NCBI RefSeq assembly: GCF_002975275.1
Contig: NZ_PCOQ01000008.1
Coordinates: 186,001-250,000, forward strand
Direction of reading: 5' to 3'
DNA: 64,000 nt
Origin: Achromobacter sp. MYb9
GTDB taxonomy: Bacteria; Pseudomonadota; Gammaproteobacteria; Burkholderiales; Burkholderiaceae_B
The notes under the pieces are model-generated. The model had not been told where the DNA came from. It searched no databases and saw only the letters and a program-made list of their open reading frames with translations. Shown piece after piece: positions 57,114-64,000 of the stretch. Positions within the stretch are counted from its first letter, which is position 1. Each line of letters starts with the position of its first letter. Made by a program: the position numbers and the translations under genes.

Positions 57114-58250
57114 ATGACGACATTTTTCGGAACGTTGAGCCGAGCCATCGCCGCTATCGCGCTCGTGTCCTCGCTAGGCGCTTGCGCCCTGTCACCCGGT
57201 ATGACCTTCAACGCCGGCCACCTCGTTGATCCCCTGGATCCGAACTCCGTCGCGCCGATCAAGGAGATCACGCCGTCGCTGGTCGTGGACGACCTGCGCG
57301 CGCGCCAGGCATTGATCGACAACGACGGCGTGAACCGCCTGGTCGGCAGCGTCGAGCCCTATCGCATCGGCCCCGGAGACATCCTCTCCATCGTGGTGTG
57401 GGATCACCCCGAGCTCGTCCTTCCGACGCAAACCTACGCTATCGGGACAGGGGTAACCGAACTAGTCATGGGGGATACCGCCTCGGGCATTCCGGGCTAT
57501 ACGGTGTCATCCTCGGGATATATCCAATTTCCCTATACGGGATTGCTGAAAGTGGCGGGGTTGACGGAACTTCAGGCGCGCAATCTCATAGTCAATAGTT
57601 CCGGCAAGTACATCCAGGATCCCCAGATCACGGTACGCGTGCTTGGCTATCGCAGCAAGCGCGTCTACGTCGAAGGCGAGGTCAAGTTGCCGGGCACGGT
57701 AGCGATCAACGACATTCCGATGACCCTGCTTGAAGCGGTCAACCGCGCGGGAGGCTTGTTGCCCACCGCCGACCGCAGCGCCGTCTATGTGATTCGTGAA
57801 GGCCGCCGTACCCGCGTGAATCTGCCCGCGCTGATCGAGCGAGGCCAGGACTTGAATCAGGTCATGCTGAAGTCGGGCGACATCGTGCGTGTGACGCCGC
57901 GCGACGACAGCAAGGTGTTCGTGATGGGCGAAGTGTTCCTGCCCACCACGGTGGTGATGCGCGACGGACGCATGTCGTTGACCGAGGCGCTGGGCATGGC
58001 AGGAGGTCCGAACCAGCTCACGGCCGACGCGTCGCAAGTGTTTGTGGTCCGCAGTACCGAGCAAGCGACGCCGCAGGTGTTCCACCTGAACGCCAAGTCG
58101 CCGCAAGCTCTGGCCGTAGGAGCGAAGTTCGAGCTGGAACCCAAAGACGTCGTGTTCGTGGATACGGCAGCGCTGGTGCGGTGGAACCGCTTCATCAGCA
58201 ACCTGTTCCCGAGCGCGCAAACGGTACAGACCGTGAAATCGATCGACTAG
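57114..58250 (+). CDS. wza: Outer membrane polysaccharide export lipoprotein (Wza)
   Basis: A 378-aa lipoprotein with signal peptide and lipobox LGAC (Cys24). The export domain begins YRIGPGDILSIVVWDHPELVLPTQ, with YIQFPYTGLLKVAGLTELQARNLIV, followed by two SLBB domains (RVYVEGEVKLPGTVAINDIPMTLLEAVNRAGGL and KVFVMGEVFLPTTVVMRDGRMSLTEALGMAGG). The amphipathic end LVRWNRFISNLFPSAQTV forms the outer-membrane helix barrel. ATG 57114 is chosen over a 31-codon extension. It works with Wzc to export the polymer. Confidence 0.95.
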   Translation: MTTFFGTLSRAIAAIALVSSLGACALSPGMTFNAGHLVDPLDPNSVAPIKEITPSLVVDDLRARQALIDNDGVNRLVGSVEPYRIGPGDILSIVVWDHPELVLPTQTYAIGTGVTELVMGDTASGIPGYTVSSSGYIQFPYTGLLKVAGLTELQARNLIVNSSGKYIQDPQITVRVLGYRSKRVYVEGEVKLPGTVAINDIPMTLLEAVNRAGGLLPTADRSAVYVIREGRRTRVNLPALIERGQDLNQVMLKSGDIVRVTPRDDSKVFVMGEVFLPTTVVMRDGRMSLTEALGMAGGPNQLTADASQVFVVRSTEQATPQVFHLNAKSPQALAVGAKFELEPKDVVFVDTAALVRWNRFISNLFPSAQTVQTVKSID

Positions 58251-58261
58251 TCCGCCTTTCG

Positions 58262-58317
58262 GGGTCGCCAGACCCTAAACCAACGCCTTTGGGGGCGCCG
58301 CAACTGCCGCGGCGCCC
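58262..58317 (+). promoter_or_regulatory. Two hairpins in the wza-wzc intercistronic region
   Basis: GGGTC-GCCA-GACCC (58262-58275) and the perfect 9-bp stem GGGCGCCGC-N7-GCGGCGCCC (58293-58317) stand between the wza stop and the wzc ribosome site (GGAGAG). No T-run follows, so RNA stabilisation or partial attenuation is more likely than termination. Confidence 0.6.
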
Positions 58318-58333
58318 ACGTCTGGAGAGCTGC

Positions 58334-60595
58334 ATGTCGTTGCCCATCGAATCATTCGAGCCGAACGTCCCGGCTCGCCAGCAGGAAACCCCGTTGTCCT
58401 CGCATGTGGACGCCATCGTGTCGAACCGGTGGATGATCATCGCGATCACGTTGCTCGCCTTCTTCGGCGCGCTGGCCTATGTGATGGTGACCCCATCGGT
58501 CTATTCGGCCGACATCATTGTCCAGGTCGAAGAGGAAATGCCCAATGGCCAGGCGCGTAGCCTGCTTGGCGACGTTTCGGCCATGTTCGATACCAAGGCC
58601 GAGACCTCCGGTGAAATGGAAGTGCTGCGCTCGCGCATGGTGGTGGGCCCGGCGGTCGACAAGTTCCTGCTCTACATCCACGCGAAGCCGCGCTATTTCC
58701 CCGTCGTGGGCGAATGGCTGGCGCAGCGCTATGAGGCCTTGCCATATCCCTCCAGCCTGCCGCGCGGCGGATACGCGTGGGGCGGGGAATCCATCGCGAT
58801 CTCGCAGCTGGACGTGCCCAACGAATGGCTGGGCAAGCCCTTTCGCGTGACTGCGCTGGGCGAAGGCCGCTACACGCTGGCCGACAAATTCACGGGCGCC
58901 ACGTTCACGGGCACCGTCGGCAAGCCCGAGCATTTCATGTTGCCCGGCGGCGGCGCGATGGACGTGCACATCGACGCCCTGGCCGGCCGTCCCGGCACGG
59001 AATTCACCGTGTCGCGCACGTCGCGTCTGGCGGCTATCGAAGACGTGCAGTCGCACCTGGGCATCTTCGAGCGTGGCCGCGCCTCGGGCGTGATCGGCGT
59101 CACGCTGGAAGGCAATGATCCCGCGCTGACGACCGCGGTGCTGAACCAGATCGGCCAGGAATACGTGCAGCAGAACGTGAACCGGAAGTCGGCCCAGGCC
59201 GAGAAGTCGCTGACGTTCCTGGAGCAGCAGCTGCCTATCTTGAAGGGAGAGCTGGATGCCGCCGAGACCAAGTACAACACCTTGCGCAACAAGCGCGGCA
59301 CGATCGACCTGAGCGAAGAGGCCAAGTTGATCCTGGCGCAGTCCGTGGATGCGCAGACCAAGGTGATGGAGCTGCGCTCCAAACGGCAGGAACTGATCAC
59401 GCGCTTTGCGCCGACCCATCCCAGCATCGTGGCCATCGACCGCCAGATCACGTCGCTCTCCGGCGACGTCAGCCGCATCGGCAACAACATCAAGCAGTTG
59501 CCGGATCTTGAGCAGGATGTCGTGCGGCTGGTGCGCGACGTGCGCGTCAACACCGAGCTCTACACCGGTCTGTTGAACAACGCGCAGCAGTTGCGTCTGA
59601 TCCGCGCAGGCAAGGTGGGCAACGTGCGCATCCTGGACGCGGCCGTGCAACCCGACCGCCCCGTGCGCCCCAAAGCCGCGATCATTCTCGGCGTGGCCAC
59701 GGTCATCGGCCTGATCTTCGGCATGCTGTGCGCTTTCGTCCGCAATGCGCTGTTCGGCGGGCTGTCGGAACCCGATGATGTCGAGCGCTATACGGGGCTG
59801 CCGGTGCTGGCCGCCATTCCGTACAGCGACATGCAGGACAAGCTGTGGCGCCGCAGCCGCCGCAAGAACGCGACGGTGCCTGCGCTGTTGGCGCAAAGCC
59901 AGGGCAACGCGCCGCCCATTGAAAGCCTGCGTTCGTTCCGCAATGTGCTGCAGGCGTCGTTGCGCCAGTCCGCCAACAACATGGTCATGTTCACCGGCCC
60001 GGTGGCCGGCGTGGGCAAGTCGTTCCTGTCGGCCAACTTTGCCTTCATCCAGGGCGGCGTGGGAAAGCGCGTGCTGCTGATCGACGCCGACTTCCGCAAG
60101 GGCCAATTGAACCGCTACTTCGGCGTGCCCAAGGAGGACGGCCTGTTTGAAGTGTTGGCGGGCACGATTCCGCTGACGCGCGTCAGGAAGCACAGCGTGT
60201 CCGAAGGCGTGGACTTCATCGCCACTGGCGCGGTGACGTTCGATCCTTCAGAGCTGCTGGCCTCGCCCGTGTTTGGCGCGACCCTGCGCGAGCTGGCGTC
60301 GCAGTACGACATGGTGATCCTGGATACGGCGCCCGTGCTGTCGTCGCCCGACGCGGCGGTGGTGGGCACGCATGCGGCGGCGGTCATGGTGGTCGTGCGT
60401 TCGGGGATGAACACCGTGGGCGAGATCCGCGAAACGGCCAAGCGGCTGATTCAGGCCGGCGCGCCAGTGGATGGCGTGCTGTTCAACGGCCTCAAGCTCA
60501 TGCCGGAGCGATTCGGCTTCCGCTCCAAGTATGGGAGCTATCGGTATTCCCGTGCGGCGTATTACGGCGATTTCAAACAGAACGGCCCCAAATAA
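58334..60595 (+). CDS. wzc: Tyrosine autokinase and chain-length regulator (Wzc)
   Basis: A 753-aa inner-membrane polysaccharide co-polymerase. Helix one (WMIIAITLLAFFGALAYVM) and helix two (AAIILGVATVIGLIFGML) flank the periplasmic domain with coiled coil; the cytoplasmic BY-kinase domain has Walker A GPVAGVGKS (Lys562), Walker A' VLLIDADFRKG, Walker B MVILDTAP and a C-terminal Tyr cluster (733, 736, 738, 743, 744). It controls polymer length and export through Wza. No Wzb phosphatase gene is in the window. Confidence 0.96.
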   Translation: MSLPIESFEPNVPARQQETPLSSHVDAIVSNRWMIIAITLLAFFGALAYVMVTPSVYSADIIVQVEEEMPNGQARSLLGDVSAMFDTKAETSGEMEVLRSRMVVGPAVDKFLLYIHAKPRYFPVVGEWLAQRYEALPYPSSLPRGGYAWGGESIAISQLDVPNEWLGKPFRVTALGEGRYTLADKFTGATFTGTVGKPEHFMLPGGGAMDVHIDALAGRPGTEFTVSRTSRLAAIEDVQSHLGIFERGRASGVIGVTLEGNDPALTTAVLNQIGQEYVQQNVNRKSAQAEKSLTFLEQQLPILKGELDAAETKYNTLRNKRGTIDLSEEAKLILAQSVDAQTKVMELRSKRQELITRFAPTHPSIVAIDRQITSLSGDVSRIGNNIKQLPDLEQDVVRLVRDVRVNTELYTGLLNNAQQLRLIRAGKVGNVRILDAAVQPDRPVRPKAAIILGVATVIGLIFGMLCAFVRNALFGGLSEPDDVERYTGLPVLAAIPYSDMQDKLWRRSRRKNATVPALLAQSQGNAPPIESLRSFRNVLQASLRQSANNMVMFTGPVAGVGKSFLSANFAFIQGGVGKRVLLIDADFRKGQLNRYFGVPKEDGLFEVLAGTIPLTRVRKHSVSEGVDFIATGAVTFDPSELLASPVFGATLRELASQYDMVILDTAPVLSSPDAAVVGTHAAAVMVVVRSGMNTVGEIRETAKRLIQAGAPVDGVLFNGLKLMPERFGFRSKYGSYRYSRAAYYGDFKQNGPK

Positions 60596-60615
60596 CGCCA
60601 CCCGGAGAAACTGGC

Positions 60616-62019
60616 ATGCACGGAACTTTTGGCTGGGATACCCCGCAAATTCTGGATGCGGTTTTCAAGGCTTACGACATACGCGGCACGGTGCCGGATG
60701 AAATCGATGCGCGCTTCGCCCACAGCCTGGGCATGGCGGCGGGGACGCAGGCGCGGCAGCAGGGCGCGCGGTCGATCGTGGTGGGCCGCGACGGCCGCAT
60801 CAGCAGCGTGGAACTGGCGGCGGCGCTGCAGGCGGGGTTGCGTTCGGCGGGCATGCATGTCATCGACATTGGCATGGCCACCACGCCGATGGTGTATTTC
60901 GCCACGCGGCTGATGGACACGGGCGCCGGCATCGCCGTCACGGGCAGCCATAACCCGCCGGCGCACAACGGCTTCAAGATTGTGCTGGAAGGCGCTTCGC
61001 TGTACGGCGAAGGCATCACGGCCCTGCGCGACGCGATGCGCCTGCCGATCGAATCCGCCGCCGTGTCCGGCGGGCGCACGCAGATGCAGATCCAGCCTTG
61101 CTATGCCGCCCGCCTGCTGGGCGACATCCGCATGGCGCGTCCGATGAAGATCGCCATCGACTGCGGCAGCGGGGTGGCGGGCGCGGTGGCGCCGGCGTTG
61201 TTCCGCGCGCTGGGCTGCGAAGTGACGGAACTGTTTTGCGAAGTGGACGGCTCGTTCCCCGGCCACCATCCCGACCCGGCCGACCCGCAGAACCTGCAGG
61301 ACCTGATCTATTGCCTGCGTTATTCCGACTGCGAAGTGGGCCTGGCGTTCGACGGCGACGGCGACCGGCTGGGCGTGGTGACAAAGTCGGGACAGATCAT
61401 CTGGCCGGATCGTCAACTGATCCTGTTCGCACGCGATGTGCTGGAGCGCAATCCGGGCGCCGAGATCATCTACGACGTCAAGTGCAGCCGCCATGTGGCG
61501 CGCGCCATCGTTGAAGCGGGCGGCCGGGCCACCATGTGGAAGACCGGTCATTCGCTGATCAAGGCCAAGATGCGCGAGACGGGAGCGCTGCTTGCTGGGG
61601 AGATGAGCGGCCACATGTTCTTCAAAGAGCGCTGGTATGGCTTTGACGACGGCATTTACGCCGCCGCCCGGCTGCTGGAAATCCTGTCGTCGGCGCCGGA
61701 CCCGTCGGCCTTGCTGGAAGGCCTGCCGCAATCCTGCGCCACCCCCGAGATCAAGCTGGACACCGCCGAAGGCGAACAGTTCGAACTGGTAGACATGTTG
61801 CGCGCACAGGGGGAATTCCCTGGCGCCGTCTCCATCAACGACCTGGATGGCGTCCGGGTGGACTATGCCGACGGCTTCGGCCTGGCGCGTCCGTCCAACA
61901 CCACGCCGACGGTGGTTTTGCGTTTTGAAGGAGACACCGTGGCCGCATTGGCCCGTATCGAGGAGGACTTCCGCAAAGCGTTCCGGCGCATTGCACCTCA
62001 CGTTCGTTTACCGTTCTAA
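60616..62019 (+). CDS. manB: Phosphomannomutase/phosphoglucomutase
   Basis: A 467-aa alpha-D-phosphohexomutase. Phospho-serine Ser111 in TGSHNPPAHNGFK, the metal loop AFDGDGDRLG, and GGRATMWKTGHSLIKAKMRETGALLAGEMSGHMFF are conserved, as is the C-terminal phosphate loop RPSNTTPT. The wording resembles AlgC/ManB. It turns mannose-6-P to mannose-1-P for ManC and probably also glucose-6-P to glucose-1-P. It follows wzc by 20 bp. Confidence 0.95.
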   Translation: MHGTFGWDTPQILDAVFKAYDIRGTVPDEIDARFAHSLGMAAGTQARQQGARSIVVGRDGRISSVELAAALQAGLRSAGMHVIDIGMATTPMVYFATRLMDTGAGIAVTGSHNPPAHNGFKIVLEGASLYGEGITALRDAMRLPIESAAVSGGRTQMQIQPCYAARLLGDIRMARPMKIAIDCGSGVAGAVAPALFRALGCEVTELFCEVDGSFPGHHPDPADPQNLQDLIYCLRYSDCEVGLAFDGDGDRLGVVTKSGQIIWPDRQLILFARDVLERNPGAEIIYDVKCSRHVARAIVEAGGRATMWKTGHSLIKAKMRETGALLAGEMSGHMFFKERWYGFDDGIYAAARLLEILSSAPDPSALLEGLPQSCATPEIKLDTAEGEQFELVDMLRAQGEFPGAVSINDLDGVRVDYADGFGLARPSNTTPTVVLRFEGDTVAALARIEEDFRKAFRRIAPHVRLPF

Positions 62020-62032
62020 GGAGCATCACGCG

Positions 62033-63700
62033 ATGGGTAAGGCCAACTATGCGATTGAGGCGTTAAGGGCGAACTCCGGCTTGGCGCACAGCCCCGAGTG
62101 GCAGGCGTTCGCGCAAGCGGCGCAAAGCGCCGGACTGGACGCCGGCACGTTGAAAGTGATCGAGGCAGCGGGATTGTGCGTGGACCTGACCATGCAGCGG
62201 CAGTCCCCCGCCTTGGAGGGGGCGGCGCTGAACCTGCTGCAGGCGCGCGGGTTGGCGGACGCGCGCCACGCGCTGTTCGCGGGCGACCCGGTCAACTGGA
62301 CCGAAGGCAAACCGGCGTGGCACACCGCGCTGCGCGCCGGCCGCACCCGCGAGCAACCGGACGGCCAGGATGCGGATTCCGTCTGCGAGTATTCGCGCAT
62401 GACCGATTTCGTCCGCAAGCTGGACCAGACGGCGGACTTTTCCACGGTGCTGCATATCGGCATCGGCGGCAGCGACTGGGGCCCGCGGTTGGCCATTCAG
62501 GCGTTTGGCGGGCCGTCGCAACGACGCCAGATCCGTTTTGTGTCCAACATCGACGGCCATGCCTTTCATGACGCCGTGGCGGGGCTGGATCCGCGCCGCT
62601 GCCTGGTCGTGGTGTCGTCCAAGTCCTTCACGACATCCGAGACCCTGCACAACGCGCGGGCCGCCATTGCGTGGCTCAAGCAAGGTGGCGTGGCGGACGT
62701 GTCCGAACACCTGGCGGCGGTTACCGCGAATGCACCCGCCGCGCGCGCCCTGGGCGTGCCGGCCAGCCAGGTGTTCAAGATGTGCGACTGGGTCGGCGGA
62801 CGCTATTCCGTCTGGTCGGTCGCCGGGCTGTCGATCGCGTTGACGGTGGGCGCCGACGTGCTGATCGGCATGCGGGCGGGCGCCGAGGCCATGGACCAGC
62901 ATTTCCAGCAGGCGCCGTTCGCCTCCAATGCGCCGATCCAGCTGGCCCTGGCCGGCCTGGTGAATTGCAGTGTGCTGGGCCACAACTCGCTGAACATCGC
63001 CGCGTACAGCGCGCGGTTGCTGCATCTGGTGACGTATTTGCAGCAGCTGGAAATGGAATCCCTGGGCAAGCGCGTGGCGGGCGACGGCGCGGCGGTCGGC
63101 GTGCCAACGGCGCCCATCATCTGGGGCATGCCCGGCACCGACGGGCAGCATACGTTCTTTCAATGGTTGCACCAGAGCGAGGAGGGCGCGCCGGTCGACT
63201 TCATCGCCAGCCTGCAGGGTCATGCCGACAGCCCCGATGCGCACCGCATGCTGCTGGCCAATTGCCTGGCGCAGCGGCAGGCGCTGCTACGCGGCAAATG
63301 CCTGGAAGAGGCGTTGCTGGATGTGGCGCATATCGACGACCAGGAACGCGCGCTAAGCCTCGCGCAGCACATGGTGCATCCGGGCGGGCGGCCGTCGACC
63401 CTGATCGTCCTGCGCCAGCTGGACCCGCGCGGGCTGGGTGCGCTGCTGGCCTTGTACGAGCACAAGGTGTTCGTGCAAAGCGTGGTCTGGGGCATCAATC
63501 CCTTCGACCAATGGGGCGTGGAATTGGGCAAGCGCCTGGCCACCGGCATCGAACGCGAGCTGGCGGTTCCGGTGTCGGCCGGGGTGGTGGACTGGGGCCA
63601 TGACGCGTCCACGTCGTACTGGATCGACCGCTATCGCGGCCATGCCCAGGCGCCGCGCTCGCGGCATGCGTGGGTGCCGGGCATGGCGGCCCATCTTTGA
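62033..63700 (+). CDS. pgi: Glucose-6-phosphate isomerase
   Basis: A 555-aa Pgi: VLHIGIGGSDWGPRLAIQAF, VVSSKSFTTSETLHNARAAIAWL, GGRYSVWSVAGLSIALTVG, GLVNCSVLGHNSLNIAAYSARL, GMPGTDGQHTFFQWLHQ and FDQWGVELGKRLA are all present. It links glucose-6-P with fructose-6-P and so supplies both the mannose and glucose branches of the EPS precursors. GGAG stands before ATG 62033; a 62-codon extension overlaps manB and is ignored. Confidence 0.97.
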   Translation: MGKANYAIEALRANSGLAHSPEWQAFAQAAQSAGLDAGTLKVIEAAGLCVDLTMQRQSPALEGAALNLLQARGLADARHALFAGDPVNWTEGKPAWHTALRAGRTREQPDGQDADSVCEYSRMTDFVRKLDQTADFSTVLHIGIGGSDWGPRLAIQAFGGPSQRRQIRFVSNIDGHAFHDAVAGLDPRRCLVVVSSKSFTTSETLHNARAAIAWLKQGGVADVSEHLAAVTANAPAARALGVPASQVFKMCDWVGGRYSVWSVAGLSIALTVGADVLIGMRAGAEAMDQHFQQAPFASNAPIQLALAGLVNCSVLGHNSLNIAAYSARLLHLVTYLQQLEMESLGKRVAGDGAAVGVPTAPIIWGMPGTDGQHTFFQWLHQSEEGAPVDFIASLQGHADSPDAHRMLLANCLAQRQALLRGKCLEEALLDVAHIDDQERALSLAQHMVHPGGRPSTLIVLRQLDPRGLGALLALYEHKVFVQSVVWGINPFDQWGVELGKRLATGIERELAVPVSAGVVDWGHDASTSYWIDRYRGHAQAPRSRHAWVPGMAAHL

Positions 63701-63711
63701 CGGGGACGGGC

Positions 63712-64000
63712 ATGCCACAGCTGAATGTGCTGGTGACGGGCGGCGCGGGCTATATCGGTACGCACACGCTGGTTGCGATGCTGGCGGCAGGCCAGCGGCC
63801 GCTGGTGCTGGATAACTTCAGCAACGGCAGCCGCGAGGCCGTGCACCGGGTCGAACGCCTGTGCGGCGTTCCGATTCCGCTGATAGAGGGCGATATCCGC
63901 ACCCCGGGCCTGATGGAATCGGTGCTGGCCGAGGCCGCGGCGCGGGGGGAGCCGGTGCAGGCGGTGTTGCATCTGGCGGGCTGCAAGGCGGTTGGGGAAT
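63712..64000 (+). CDS. galE: UDP-glucose 4-epimerase, 3' end cut by window
   Basis: The first 96 residues of a GalE: LNVLVTGGAGYIGTHTLVAMLAAGQRPLVLDNFSNGSREAVHRVERL is the NAD-binding start, and QAVLHLAGCKAVGE the next conserved strand. The frame runs off the right edge. It follows pgi by 11 bp and should supply UDP-galactose to the EPS. Confidence 0.93.
   Translation, partial: MPQLNVLVTGGAGYIGTHTLVAMLAAGQRPLVLDNFSNGSREAVHRVERLCGVPIPLIEGDIRTPGLMESVLAEAAARGEPVQAVLHLAGCKAVGE

Overview
The window looks like a chromosomal segment of a high-GC Alcaligenaceae betaproteobacterium, most likely Achromobacter or a close Bordetella relative. The reasons are the periplasmic Bug-type solute receptors without a linked TctAB, the fatty-acid gene set, and a roughly 77-bp GC-rich repeat of a type I associate with this group. 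This assignment is inference; no 16S rRNA or species marker is present. No phage, insertion sequence, integrase or CRISPR array was seen.

Layout. (1) 1-5959: a cut-off gene, three identical tRNA-Arg(ACG) genes around a DUF3079 gene, an SDR/LysR pair, two small proteins sharing a domain, a sirtuin and a thiol dioxygenase. (2) 6008-14659: an IclR regulator, a Bug receptor/FAD-protein pair, and a five-gene CoA operon (CaiB/BaiF transferase, crotonase-fold protein, two-subunit CoA-transferase, acyl-CoA ligase). TCCTA/TAGGA palindromes lie in front of the regulator and between the two divergent operons. (3) 14663-18979: a GntR regulator, PdxA2, a DUF1537 kinase and a KdgT-like permease, a likely four-carbon acid sugar (D-threonate type) catabolic operon with a strong inverted-repeat operator. 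(4) 19008-24623: a Fur-type TonB siderophore receptor, then a MarR regulator divergent from a Bug receptor plus alkaline-phosphatase-superfamily hydrolase pair. (5) 24655-39114: a fatty-acid cluster (FadD, chalcone-isomerase-like protein, DUF4442 protein, two thiolases, two multifunctional enzymes with opposite domain order, FadL, FadE, and a TetR regulator with a PsrA-like box). (6) 39475-64000: an exopolysaccharide locus. A GINT1-N-like protein and two LuxR regulators with degenerate receiver domains lie at its left end. A 13-gene leftward operon (wcaJ, gmm, manC, vanZ, gmd, fcl, flippase, GT2, polymerase, GT4, GT2, wcaF, wcaI) diverges from a rightward operon (wza, wzc, manB, pgi, galE).

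How it works together. The EPS locus encodes the route fructose-6-P to mannose-1-P to GDP-mannose to GDP-L-fucose, a colanic-acid-like initiating transferase, a Wzx/Wzy/Wza/Wzc export route and an acetyltransferase. It should therefore make an acetylated, fucose-containing polymer. Mannose-6-P isomerase activity would come from the ManC C-terminal domain.

The best candidates for undescribed biology are the GINT1-like hybrid protein with its two apparently phosphorylation-independent regulators beside the EPS operon, the TCCTA/TAGGA-controlled CoA pathway with an unknown substrate and a crotonase lacking both usual glutamates, and the duplicated-domain pair at 3244-4299. All functional calls come from reading the sequence; no database search was run.
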